From: Castellaniella sp041675725
GTDB taxonomy: Bacteria; Pseudomonadota; Gammaproteobacteria; Burkholderiales; Burkholderiaceae_B
Length of the DNA stretch: 64,000 nucleotides
NCBI RefSeq assembly: GCF_041675725.1
Contig: NZ_JBAYTI010000004.1
Coordinates: forward strand, 1 to 64,000
Reading direction: 5' to 3'
Part shown: piece by piece, positions 52,776-61,884 of the stretch
Layout: each line of letters begins with the position of its first letter
Position numbering within the stretch: position 1 is the first letter of the stretch
Made by a program: the position numbers and the translations under genes
Notes under the pieces: generated by a model
The model's input: the letters and a program-made list of their open reading frames with translations, nothing else
Database searches by the model: none
Told to the model about the DNA's origin: nothing

Positions 52776-53654
52776 ATGAAACGTATCTTTTTGTTCCTGG
52801 CGACCAACCTGGCCGTTCTGGTCGTGCTCAACATCACGATGACCGTGCTGGGCATCGGTCCGTACCTCACGGCCAATGGCATCGACCCGGGCGCCTTGCT
52901 GATCTTTGCCGCAATCATCGGTTTTGCAGGCTCATTCATATCCCTGTTCCTCAGCAAATGGATGGCCAAGACCAGCACGGGCGCTCGCGTCATCGACCCG
53001 CAGGCGCCCCGCAGCCGGCGCGAAGCCTGGCTGGTCGAAACGGTGCACCAGCTGGCAGACCGCGCCGGCGTGGGCCGCCCCGAGGTCGCCATCTACGACG
53101 GCGCCCCCAACGCATTTGCGACGGGCGCTTTCCGCAACGATTCCCTGGTGGCCGTATCCACCGGCCTGCTGACATCGATGACCGAAGAAGAAGTCACCGC
53201 CGTCCTGGGCCATGAAGTCGCCCATATCGCCAATGGCGACATGGTCACGTTGACGCTGATCCAGGGCGTGGTGAACACCTTCGTGATTTTTCTTTCCCGG
53301 CTGGTCGGATACTTCATCGACCGCGTGATCATGCGCAACGACCGTGACGTCGGCGCAGGCTACTACCTGAGCGTCATCGTATGCGAGATCTTCTTCGGGC
53401 TCATCGCTTCCATCATCGTCGCCTGGTTCTCCCGGCAACGTGAATTTCGTGCCGACGCGGGCTCCGCCAGCCTGCTGGGCTCGCGCGAGCCCATGATCAG
53501 GGCGCTGGCGCGCCTGGGCGGGCTCGAAGCAGGCGAACTGCCCAAGGCCCTGGCTGCGTCGGGCATCGCCGGGGCTGCGATCGGGGCCCTGTTCGCCTCG
53601 CATCCCCCCATCGAAAAACGCATCGAAGCCCTGCGGCAGTTGCGCAGCCGCTGA
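52776..53654 (+). CDS. htpX: Membrane zinc protease HtpX
   Basis: A 292-residue M48 metalloprotease that removes damaged membrane proteins. Two N-terminal membrane helices, the zinc motif HEVAH with the third ligand in REFRADAGSA, and two further helices after it. A heat-shock promoter is expected from other bacteria, but only a poor candidate is seen. It is followed by the symporter gene after 5 bp. Confidence 0.95.
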   Translation: MKRIFLFLATNLAVLVVLNITMTVLGIGPYLTANGIDPGALLIFAAIIGFAGSFISLFLSKWMAKTSTGARVIDPQAPRSRREAWLVETVHQLADRAGVGRPEVAIYDGAPNAFATGAFRNDSLVAVSTGLLTSMTEEEVTAVLGHEVAHIANGDMVTLTLIQGVVNTFVIFLSRLVGYFIDRVIMRNDRDVGAGYYLSVIVCEIFFGLIASIIVAWFSRQREFRADAGSASLLGSREPMIRALARLGGLEAGELPKALAASGIAGAAIGALFASHPPIEKRIEALRQLRSR

Positions 53655-53659
53655 ACGCG

Positions 53660-55321
53660 ATGCGGGAGCTGCAAGTCCTCGTCTCATTTGGCGGCTACAT
53701 CGCCCTGCTGCTCTGGGGCGTCTACATGGTGCAGACCGGGGTGCAGCGCGCATTCGGCAAGCGGCTGGGCCTGTGGATGGGGCGGGCCATGGGCTCGCTG
53801 TCGCGTGCATTCAGCACCGGCCTGCTCATTACGGCTGCCATCCAGAGCAGCACCGCCACGGGCTTGATGATCGCAGGCTTTGCGATGGATGGCCTGGTGC
53901 CGCTGGTGCCCGGTCTCGCGGCCATGCTGGGTGCCAATGTGGGGACCACGCTGATCGTGCAGGCCCTGGCGTTCAACCCCACCGCCATCGCGCCCGGCCT
54001 GGTGCTGCTCGGGGTCTGGATGTTCCGCCATTACGCGCCGGGTCGAACACGCGACCTGAGCCGCGCGATCATCGGCCTGGGCCTGCTGCTGCTGGCCCTG
54101 CACGAACTGGTCGGCATGTTCGAACCGCTCAAGAATGCCCCCATGTTGGGCGATGCCCTGAGAATGCTGGTCGACACCCCGCTGGTTGCCCTGGCTGCCG
54201 CCACCCTGCTGACCTGGGCCTCGCATTCCAGCGTCGCCGTCGTCGTGCTCATCATGTCGCTCGCCCACCATGGGCTGGTACCACCTGAATTGGCCTATGC
54301 CCTTGTCTTGGGCGCCAACCTGGGCACGGCCATCAATCCCGTGACCGAAAGCGGCTACAGCGGCAACCCCGCGTCACGCCGCCTGCCCGTCGGCAACCTG
54401 GGCACGCGCGTGGCGGGCTGCGCGGTCGCCATGGCCCTGTGGCCATGGGCGGCATCGATCATGCATCTGCTGGGGGCCAGCGATCCAGCCCATGCCGTCG
54501 CCAACCTGCATCTGGCCTTCAACCTCGTGGTCGCGCTCGCCTTCATGCCGATGCTGGCCCCCTACGCCCGGCTGCTCGAGCACCTGCTGCCGCAAAAAGC
54601 CGCGGGTATCGACCGGGCCCGACCGCTCTACCTGGCCGAGCCATCGCGCGAGGTACCCGCCATCGCACTGGGCCAGGCCACCCGCGAGGCCCTGCGTCTG
54701 ACCGACCTGCTGCACGAATCGTTGCAGTTGACCCGCAACGCGTTACTGGCCGGCGACACATCGGCCATCGGCAGGGCCCGCGACATCAATACCAGCATCG
54801 CGCGCCTCGACCAGACCATCACGACGTTTCTTGCCACACTCGACCAGGAAAACCTCAGTTCGGAAGATGAAAGCAACCTCAAATCGGTACTGACGTTTTC
54901 CATGAATATGGCGCACGCGGCCAGCTTCTCGGGCATGGGGCTGCTGGCCCATGCCAGCCGCCTGAGCAAGAAAAACTGGGCCCTGGACCCCGATCAGCGC
55001 CACGAGCTGGCCGAAGTGATGGACCGTCTGCTGAACAACCTGAGCCAGGCCGGCGCCCTGTTCCTTTCAGGCGACCGGATTTCTGCCCGCCACCTCGCGT
55101 ACGAAAAAGAATACTTTCGCGAACTCGAGGCCCGCGCGGCCGAACGCCACCTCGAACGCATCAAAACCGGCCGCATCGATGCCGCCGACATTGGCGCCTT
55201 CTACCTGGAAGTGCTGCGCGACGCGGGGGGTGTCAACGCGTACCTGGTCAATGGGGCCGCCTACCCGGTGTTGTCGCGCCACGGCGAGCTACTGCCCAAC
55301 CGGTTGCGTGAGATCGACTGA
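53660..55321 (+). CDS. Na/Pi symporter with C-terminal PhoU-like domain
   Basis: A 553-residue Na/phosphate cotransporter (NptA/YjbB type). Repeats QSSTATGLMI and GANVGTTLIV in the first half are matched by HSSVAVVVLIMSLA and GANLGTAINP in the second. A PhoU-like helical domain fills about residues 340-540 and may sense phosphate. It begins 5 bp after htpX and converges on polA. Substrate is inferred from the family. Confidence 0.88.
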   Translation: MRELQVLVSFGGYIALLLWGVYMVQTGVQRAFGKRLGLWMGRAMGSLSRAFSTGLLITAAIQSSTATGLMIAGFAMDGLVPLVPGLAAMLGANVGTTLIVQALAFNPTAIAPGLVLLGVWMFRHYAPGRTRDLSRAIIGLGLLLLALHELVGMFEPLKNAPMLGDALRMLVDTPLVALAAATLLTWASHSSVAVVVLIMSLAHHGLVPPELAYALVLGANLGTAINPVTESGYSGNPASRRLPVGNLGTRVAGCAVAMALWPWAASIMHLLGASDPAHAVANLHLAFNLVVALAFMPMLAPYARLLEHLLPQKAAGIDRARPLYLAEPSREVPAIALGQATREALRLTDLLHESLQLTRNALLAGDTSAIGRARDINTSIARLDQTITTFLATLDQENLSSEDESNLKSVLTFSMNMAHAASFSGMGLLAHASRLSKKNWALDPDQRHELAEVMDRLLNNLSQAGALFLSGDRISARHLAYEKEYFRELEARAAERHLERIKTGRIDAADIGAFYLEVLRDAGGVNAYLVNGAAYPVLSRHGELLPNRLREID

Positions 55322-55340
55322 CACCGCGGGCCCGACGGGC

Positions 55341-58064
55341 TCAGTGCGCCTCGCTCCAGTTGGCGCCCACGCCCACGTCGGCCACCAGCGGCACGGCCAG
55401 CGTCGCGACGGACGACATGATCACCGGCACCCGTTCACGCAACAGGGGCACGTCATCGGCGACGGCATCGAACACCAGTTCGTCGTGCACCTGCATGACC
55501 ATCAGGCTGCGCAAGCCTTCGGTGTCGAGCCAATCCTGCACGGCCACCATGGCCATCTTGATGAGATCGGCCGCCGTCCCCTGCACGGGCGCATTGATGG
55601 CGGCCCGTTCCGCGGCGGCCGCCCGCGCGCCCTTGGCCGAAAGCAGTTCGGGGAAGTGCAGGCGCCGGCCAAAAACGGTTTCCACCCGCCCCCGCTCATG
55701 GGCCTGGCGGCGGATGCGGTCCATATAGGCCGCCACGCCCGGGTAGCGCATGAAATAACGATCGATGTACGCTCGGGCAGCCGACCGCGTGATGCCCAGG
55801 TTGTTGGCCAAGCCGAACTCGCCCATGCCGTAAATCAGGCCGAAATTGATGGCCTTGGCTGCCCGTCTGTGCTCGGCATCGACGGCATCGAGCGCCAGCC
55901 CGAACACCTCGGCCGCCGTGGCCCTGTGGATGTCCAGCCCTTGCTCGAACGCCTTGCAGAGATTTTCGTCGCCCGACAGGTGCGCCATGACGCGCAGCTC
56001 GACCTGGGAGTAATCCGCCGATACGATGCAACCGCCCTGGCTGGCTACGAATGCGGCCCGCACGCGGCGGCCTTCGGGCGTGCGCACGGGGATATTCTGC
56101 AGGTTGGGGTCGGACGAAGCCAACCGCCCCGTCACCACCGCGGCCTGAGCATACCGGGTGTGCACCCGGCCCGTGCGCGCATCGACCATGCGCGGCAGCT
56201 TGTCGGTATACGTGGACTTCAGCTTGGCCAGGCCCCGGTATTCGAGCAACAACTTGGGTAGAGGATACCGGCCCGCCAATTGCGTAAGCACTTCTTCGTC
56301 GGTCGAAGGCGCGCCGCTGGCTGTTTTCCGTACCACGGGAATCTGCATCCGCTCGAACAGGATCTCACCCAGCTGCTTGGGCGAGTTGAGATTGAACGGC
56401 TGGCCCGCCAGCGCATGCGCCTGTGTCTCCAGCGCCAGCAGCTGCTGGCCCAGTTCGCGGCTCTGCGCGGCGAGCTCGTCGCCATCGATGGCCACGCCGT
56501 TGCGTTCGATGCGGGCCAGGACTTCGGATGTCTGCAGCTCGAGCGCATAGATACGTGACAGCCCGGCGTCTTCGGCCACCTGAGGGTACAGGGCCCGGTG
56601 CAGTCGCAAGGTGAAATCGGCGTCTTCGGCGGCGTACGGACCCGCCAGTTCCAGGGCGACTTCGTCGAACCCGATCTGGCGCGCGCCCTTGCCGCACAGG
56701 TCTTCGTAGCTGGTACCGGCCTGCCCGAGCCACTGGATGGAAAGATCCTGCAAATTGACCCGCCGGTTGGACTGCAGCACGTACGCCTGCAACATCGTGT
56801 CATGCTGAATCCCGCGTAAATCGAGCCCCGCGTTGGCGAACACGTGGGTATCGTACTTGGCATTGTGCAGCACCTTGGCGGCACCTGCGTCTTCGAGCCA
56901 CGGGCGCAGCTGCTCGAGCACCCAGGCGGTGTCCAGCTGCTGGGCGACGCCGGGCCCCCGATGCGCCAGGGGCACATAGGCCGCGACACCCGGTGCGGTG
57001 GCCACCGAAAACCCCACGAGGCGAGCCGCCATGGGATCCAGGCTCGTGGTCTCGGTGTCTAGCGCAACCAGCGCCGCAGCGCGCAGCTTTTCCATCCAGG
57101 CCAGAAAATGTTCGCGATCCAGCACGAGCTCGTAGTGCACCCCATCCGGCGCCTCGGCCGTCTCTGCTTCGACCCGCCCATCCTGCTTGGGAATACGGGT
57201 GGGATCCCCGGTTTCCTCGCGCAGCCAGGACCGAAAGCCGTACTCTTCATAGAGGCGCACGAGTGTATCCCGGTCGGGCGCGCGCAGCTGCAGGGCCTGT
57301 GGCGCATGCTCGGGCGCCAGGGCGCAATCAAGGCGTACCGTCAGCAACTGACGGGTCAATGGAAACTGGCCCTGTGCGGCGCGCAGATTTTGCCCTGCGA
57401 CCCCCTTGATCTCGTCTGCGTGGGCGAGCAGCGCATCGAGGCTGCCATAGGTACCCAGCCATCGGGCGGCCGTTTTGGGCCCGACCTTGTCGACGCCGGG
57501 GATATTGTCGACCGCATCGCCAGTGAGCATGAGATAATCGACGATGCGCTCCGGTGGTACGCCAAAACGCTGAACAACCCCGTCCTTGTCCTGGTGTTCG
57601 CCAGTCATGGTATTCACCAGCTCGACCTGGTCATTCACCAGTTGCGCCAGATCCTTGTCGCCCGTCGAGATAATGGTATAAAACCCATTTTCGCGGGCCT
57701 GACGCGCCAGGGTGCCAATGACGTCATCGGCTTCGACGCCGTCTTGCACGATCACCGTCCAGCCCATGGCGGCCGCAGCCTGGTGAATGGCCGCCAGCTG
57801 GAGCCGCAGGTCGTCGGGCATGGACGGCCGCTGGGCCTTGTAATCGGGGTATAGTTCGTCTCGAAACGACCCGCCTGCCGCATCGAACACGCAGGCGCCA
57901 TGGGTGGCAACCCCATCGTAGTCGTGCTGCAGGCGACGCAGCATGGACATGACCCCATACAGGGCACCCGTCGGTTCGCCCCGGGCATTGCGCAGATCGG
58001 GCATGGCATGATAAGCGCGGTACAGGTAACTGGACCCATCCACGAGCAGCAGAGTTTTTTTCAT
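55341..58064 (-). CDS. polA: DNA polymerase I
   Basis: A 907-residue enzyme with three active-looking domains. The 5'-3' exonuclease is seen in LLLVDGSSYLYRAYHA, EADDVIGTL and GDKDLAQL. The 3'-5' exonuclease has DTETTSLDP, HNAKYDTHVF and YAAEDADFTL. The polymerase has VSADYSQVELRVMAHLSGD (motif A), RRAAKAINFGLIYGM (motif B) and MQVHDELVFD (motif C). It joins Okazaki fragments and repairs gaps. The ATG at 58064 overlaps the start codon of the divergent LOG gene, and no ribosome site is visible before it. Confidence 0.97.
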   Translation of the reverse strand: MKKTLLLVDGSSYLYRAYHAMPDLRNARGEPTGALYGVMSMLRRLQHDYDGVATHGACVFDAAGGSFRDELYPDYKAQRPSMPDDLRLQLAAIHQAAAAMGWTVIVQDGVEADDVIGTLARQARENGFYTIISTGDKDLAQLVNDQVELVNTMTGEHQDKDGVVQRFGVPPERIVDYLMLTGDAVDNIPGVDKVGPKTAARWLGTYGSLDALLAHADEIKGVAGQNLRAAQGQFPLTRQLLTVRLDCALAPEHAPQALQLRAPDRDTLVRLYEEYGFRSWLREETGDPTRIPKQDGRVEAETAEAPDGVHYELVLDREHFLAWMEKLRAAALVALDTETTSLDPMAARLVGFSVATAPGVAAYVPLAHRGPGVAQQLDTAWVLEQLRPWLEDAGAAKVLHNAKYDTHVFANAGLDLRGIQHDTMLQAYVLQSNRRVNLQDLSIQWLGQAGTSYEDLCGKGARQIGFDEVALELAGPYAAEDADFTLRLHRALYPQVAEDAGLSRIYALELQTSEVLARIERNGVAIDGDELAAQSRELGQQLLALETQAHALAGQPFNLNSPKQLGEILFERMQIPVVRKTASGAPSTDEEVLTQLAGRYPLPKLLLEYRGLAKLKSTYTDKLPRMVDARTGRVHTRYAQAAVVTGRLASSDPNLQNIPVRTPEGRRVRAAFVASQGGCIVSADYSQVELRVMAHLSGDENLCKAFEQGLDIHRATAAEVFGLALDAVDAEHRRAAKAINFGLIYGMGEFGLANNLGITRSAARAYIDRYFMRYPGVAAYMDRIRRQAHERGRVETVFGRRLHFPELLSAKGARAAAAERAAINAPVQGTAADLIKMAMVAVQDWLDTEGLRSLMVMQVHDELVFDAVADDVPLLRERVPVIMSSVATLAVPLVADVGVGANWSEAH

Positions 58065-58728
58065 GATCAATACAAAACGGGTCTCGGCCGAAGAACAAAT
58101 CCCCACAATTATTGCAGAGATGCAGACTGCAGCTGCCGCATTTCGAAAAATCGGCATGGGCGTCAGTGTGTTTGGCAGCGCCCGGATCGCGCGCAGCCAC
58201 CCCTTTTACGCCCTCGGGCAGGAAGTCGGCCGCCGGGTGGCCGAACTGGGTCTGCCCGTCATTGCCGGTGGCGGACCAGGCCTCATGGAAGCGGCCAACC
58301 GCGGCGCATACGAGGCGGGCGGACGCAGTGTCGGGCTGAATATCCGTCTGCCACGTGAAACCACGGACAATCCCTACCAGACCGACAGCTTGCATTTCGA
58401 GTATTTCACCTCGCGCAAGTCGGCATTTTTCATGCACAGTCTCGCCTACGTGGTGCTGCCGGGCGGGTTTGGCACGCTGGATGAGCTCTTCGAGGCCATC
58501 ACCCTCATCCAAACCCTGAAACAGCCGCCTGCCCCCATCATCCTGGTCGGCACCACATTCTGGGCCGGGCTGATGGACTGGATCCGCGCGCAGCTGCTGG
58601 CCCATCGCATGATCGGCCCGTTCGACCTGGACCGCCTGACCCTCACCGACGATGTCGAGGACATCGTGCGCCTGATCCAGGAAGCCATACAGATCCAACC
58701 CGGCCGGGAACCCGCCCTGCCCGGGTGA
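58063..58728 (+). CDS. LOG-family protein (TIGR00730-like)
   Basis: A 221-residue Rossmann-like protein with the LOG motifs GGGPGLMEAANRGA and PGGFGTLDE. LOG proteins cleave ribose 5'-monophosphate from nucleotide monophosphates and, in plants, release cytokinin; bacterial members such as PpnN degrade nucleotide monophosphates. The ATG 58063 overlaps the polA start codon on the other strand. A second ATG at 58120 would shorten it by 19 residues but removes the conserved EQIPTIIAEM region. Confidence 0.87.
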   Translation: MINTKRVSAEEQIPTIIAEMQTAAAAFRKIGMGVSVFGSARIARSHPFYALGQEVGRRVAELGLPVIAGGGPGLMEAANRGAYEAGGRSVGLNIRLPRETTDNPYQTDSLHFEYFTSRKSAFFMHSLAYVVLPGGFGTLDELFEAITLIQTLKQPPAPIILVGTTFWAGLMDWIRAQLLAHRMIGPFDLDRLTLTDDVEDIVRLIQEAIQIQPGREPALPG

Positions 58729-58736
58729 TGGCAGGG
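58715..58736 (+). terminator. Possible terminator after the LOG gene
   Basis: CCCTGCC (58715-58721) and GGCAGGG (58730-58736) pair in a perfect 7-bp stem with an 8-base loop that contains the TGA stop. The following bases (TAATGCTTGA) are not T-rich, so termination would be weak. Confidence 0.35.
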
Positions 58737-58838
58737 TAATGCTTGATACCCCCTGGCAGAGTACTGGGGTAAGATCACGCCTTGTTCCAACATGCACCGG
58801 GCTGTCGGCGCCCTGGTCAACAGCCCGAGGAGATCCCA

Positions 58839-59630
58839 ATGAAATTCGTGTTGTCCGGCACCTGCCTGTTTTTTGCGACCACGCTGCTGGCCGGCGCCAG
58901 CCTTGCCGCCAATCCGCCCGAACTCAAGATCGCCACCGAAGCCGGCTACGCGCCGTTCGAATACCGCAATCCCAACGGGCAGCTCGAAGGCTTCGACATC
59001 GACATCGGCAATGAACTCTGCCACCGCATGGCGCGCCAATGCGTCTGGATCGACCAATCCTTCGACAGCCTGATCCCTGGCCTGCAGGCACGCAAGTTCG
59101 ACCTCGCAAACTCCACCATGACGGCCACCCAGGCGCGCAAGAAAGTCATCGATTTCACCACCCCGCTGTACATCGTGCCGGTCAAACTCATGATCCCCAA
59201 AGGCAGTGGGCTGCAACCCACTGCCGAATCGCTCAAGGGCAAGCGGGTGGGCGTCCAGCAAGGCACTACCATGGAATCCTATGCAAACGAAGAATGGGCG
59301 CCCAAAGGGGTGACAGTGGTCTCTTACCCCAGCTACACCAATGCCTTTGTGGACGTCGCGGCCGGGCGCCTGGACGCCACCTTCCAGGAAGCGCCCACCG
59401 CGGTGGATGGTTTCCTGAGCAAGCCCGAAGGCGCTCACTACGAGCTCTCGCCCATGCTGCTCGAGGACGTGGCCATTTTCAATGAACCCATCGCCATGGG
59501 CATACGCAAGGGGCACCCGCTCAAGCCGGAAATCGATGCCGCCCTGCAGGCCATGCTGGCCGACGGCACCATTCAGAACTTCGCCAAGAAATACTTCCCG
59601 GAAAGGGGCATACAGTTTCCCGCGCCTTGA
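58839..59630 (+). CDS. Periplasmic basic amino acid-binding protein (HisJ/ArgT type)
   Basis: A 263-residue solute-binding protein of family 3 for lysine, arginine, ornithine or histidine. A signal peptide ends about residue 23 (SLA). LKIATEAGYAPFEYRNPNG is the family opening, and DIDIGNELCHRM and DSLIPGLQARKFDLANSTMT follow. CGAGGAG precedes ATG 58839. First gene of a complete importer; the exact ligand cannot be told. Confidence 0.9.
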   Translation: MKFVLSGTCLFFATTLLAGASLAANPPELKIATEAGYAPFEYRNPNGQLEGFDIDIGNELCHRMARQCVWIDQSFDSLIPGLQARKFDLANSTMTATQARKKVIDFTTPLYIVPVKLMIPKGSGLQPTAESLKGKRVGVQQGTTMESYANEEWAPKGVTVVSYPSYTNAFVDVAAGRLDATFQEAPTAVDGFLSKPEGAHYELSPMLLEDVAIFNEPIAMGIRKGHPLKPEIDAALQAMLADGTIQNFAKKYFPERGIQFPAP

Positions 59631-59636
59631 TCCGGC

Positions 59637-60326
59637 ATGTTCCTGGACGGCTATGGCCCATTGCTTCTGGCGGGGACGTGGGTCACGGTCCAGCTTGCCC
59701 TGCTGTCACTGGCGGTCGCCGTTGCGCTGGGCCTGCTGGGTGCATGGGCCAAGCTGTCGCACTCGACGGCTGGCCGCCTGGCGGCCACGGCCTATACCAC
59801 GCTGATCCGCGGCGTACCTGACCTGGTGCTGATGCTGCTGATCTTCTTCAGCATGCAGATCTACCTGAACGACATCACCGACCTGCTCGAACTCGAGCCG
59901 ATCGACATCGATCCCTTTACCGCGGGGGTGCTCACGCTGGGCTTCATCTACGGCGCCTATTTCGCCGAAACATTTCGCGGCGCCTTCATGGCAGTGCCCC
60001 ATGGCCAGCTCGAGTCGGCTCGGGCCTATGGCCTGCGCGAACGCCAGATCTTCTGGCGGATCCTTTTCCCACAGATGATGCGCCATGCCTTGCCTGGAAT
60101 CGGCAACAATTGGCAAGTCCTGCTCAAGTCCACGGCGCTCGTGTCGCTGATCGGGCTGACCGATCTGGTCAAGGTGGCGCAAGACGCGGGCAACGTTACC
60201 TTCAGGGTATTTTTGTTCATTTCGCTCACCGGGCTGATCTACCTGCTGCTCACCACGGTGTCCAACGGGATCCTGTACTGGCTCGACAGACGCTACAACG
60301 TGGGGGTGCGTCAGCTGACACTATGA
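59637..60326 (+). CDS. Basic amino acid ABC permease (HisQ type)
   Basis: A 229-residue permease with about five helices; TLIRGVPDLVLMLLIFF is typical of HisQ/ArtQ. The ATPase-contact loop is ESARAYGLRERQIFWRILFP. It begins 6 bp after the binding protein gene, and its stop overlaps the next permease by ATGA. Confidence 0.92.
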   Translation: MFLDGYGPLLLAGTWVTVQLALLSLAVAVALGLLGAWAKLSHSTAGRLAATAYTTLIRGVPDLVLMLLIFFSMQIYLNDITDLLELEPIDIDPFTAGVLTLGFIYGAYFAETFRGAFMAVPHGQLESARAYGLRERQIFWRILFPQMMRHALPGIGNNWQVLLKSTALVSLIGLTDLVKVAQDAGNVTFRVFLFISLTGLIYLLLTTVSNGILYWLDRRYNVGVRQLTL

Positions 60327-61033
60327 TCGACGTACTCGAACAATTCTGGCGGGCCTACCTGTTCGAAAATCACGGGCAGTTCTCAGGGGCGGCCGTCACA
60401 CTGTGGCTCCTGGTCCTGGCGATCTCCATGGGCTTCGTCCTGTCGCTGTTCATGGCCGTGGGCCGGATCTCGCCGCGGCGCTGGATCGCCTGGCCCCTGT
60501 GGGCTTTCAGCTACGTGTTCAGGGGCACACCGCTCTACGTACAGATCCTGTTCATTTACGCGGGCATCTACAGCCTGGATTTCATCAAGGGCACCGCCCC
60601 ACTGGCCGCGTTCTTCCAAAGCGGCTTCAACTGCCTGGTCCTGGCCCTCACCCTCAATACCACGGCCTACACCATGGAGATCTTTGCCGGCGCGATTCGT
60701 GCCACGCCGGCGGGCGAAATCGAGGCCGCGCGGGCCTTCGGCATGAGCCGCTTCGACCAATACCGCTGCGTGATTCTGCCCTCGGCCCTGCGCCGCGCCC
60801 TGCCTGCTTACAGCAATGAAGTCATATTCACGCTGCATGCCACCTCGCTTGCATTCACCGCCACGGTGCCGGATATTCTCAAGGTCGCCCGCGACGCCAA
60901 TTCGGCCACCTACCAGACATTCGCGGCCTACGGGATCGCCGCCCTGCTCTACCTGATCCTGTCCTTTACACTGATTGGTCTGTTTCGCCGGTTTGAACGT
61001 CGTACCCTGGCTTATCTGGGCCATCAACGCTAA
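60323..61033 (+). CDS. Basic amino acid ABC permease (HisM type)
   Basis: A 236-residue permease paired with the HisQ-type gene. YVFRGTPLYVQILFIYAGIY and the EAARAFGMSRFDQYRCVILPSA loop are typical. ATG 60323 overlaps the previous stop, and the ATPase gene starts 5 bp after it. Confidence 0.92.
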   Translation: MIDVLEQFWRAYLFENHGQFSGAAVTLWLLVLAISMGFVLSLFMAVGRISPRRWIAWPLWAFSYVFRGTPLYVQILFIYAGIYSLDFIKGTAPLAAFFQSGFNCLVLALTLNTTAYTMEIFAGAIRATPAGEIEAARAFGMSRFDQYRCVILPSALRRALPAYSNEVIFTLHATSLAFTATVPDILKVARDANSATYQTFAAYGIAALLYLILSFTLIGLFRRFERRTLAYLGHQR

Positions 61034-61038
61034 GCCCT

Positions 61039-61806
61039 ATGTCCAAACTCGAAGTCCTCAACATCTACAAGCGCTACGGCACCAACGAAGTGCTCAAGGG
61101 GGTCTCCCTGACCGCCAACAGCGGGGATGTGATCTGCATCCTGGGCTCCAGCGGCTCCGGCAAGTCTACTTTTCTGCGCTGCATCAATTTCCTGGAAAAA
61201 CCAGACCAGGGTTCGGTCTCGCTCAACGGCGAAACCCTGAAGATCCGGCACGACAGGCAAGGCCAGCCACACGCCGCCGACCTGGACCAACTACGGCGCA
61301 TGCGCTCGAAGCTGGCCATGGTCTTTCAGCACTTCAACCTGTGGGCCCACATGAACGTGCTGGGCAATGTGACCGAAGCACCCGTCCAGGTGCTCAAGCT
61401 GGGGCGCGCCGAAGCGCTCGAGCGCGCCCGGCACTACCTCGCCAAAGTGGGGCTGGCCCCAAGCGTCGAGACGCAATATCCGTCCTCGCTGTCGGGGGGC
61501 CAGCAGCAGCGGGTGGCGATCGCCCGTGCGCTCGCCATGGAACCCGAGGTGATGCTGTTCGATGAACCCACTTCGGCTCTGGATCCCGAGCTGGTCGGAG
61601 AAGTGCTCAAGGTCATGCAAAAGCTGGCCGAAGAAGGCCGCACCATGCTGGTGGTCACCCACGAAATGGGTTTTGCGCGCAATCTTGCATCGCAGGTGAT
61701 GTTTCTGCACCAGGGCATTGCCGAAGAAGTCGGCCCCCCGGACCAGATATTCGATCACCCGAAAAGCCCACGCCTGCAGCAGTTTCTGTCCGGCCACCTG
61801 AAATAG
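61039..61806 (+). CDS. Basic amino acid ABC ATPase (HisP type)
   Basis: A 255-residue ATPase. Walker A is GSSGSGKST, the signature LSGGQQQR, Walker B VMLFDEPTSALDPE, and the switch VTHEMGFAR. VFQHFNLWAHMNVLGNVTEAPV is the HisP/GlnQ-type Q-loop. It ends the four-gene importer; the downstream 78 bp holds no clear terminator. Confidence 0.94.
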   Translation: MSKLEVLNIYKRYGTNEVLKGVSLTANSGDVICILGSSGSGKSTFLRCINFLEKPDQGSVSLNGETLKIRHDRQGQPHAADLDQLRRMRSKLAMVFQHFNLWAHMNVLGNVTEAPVQVLKLGRAEALERARHYLAKVGLAPSVETQYPSSLSGGQQQRVAIARALAMEPEVMLFDEPTSALDPELVGEVLKVMQKLAEEGRTMLVVTHEMGFARNLASQVMFLHQGIAEEVGPPDQIFDHPKSPRLQQFLSGHLK

Positions 61807-61884
61807 CCCATCGACGCACGCGGGCCACGCCACGCAAATGACCGCTCATCCGGAGATCGGCCTGCCGCGCCCGGGCCGGTGCGC

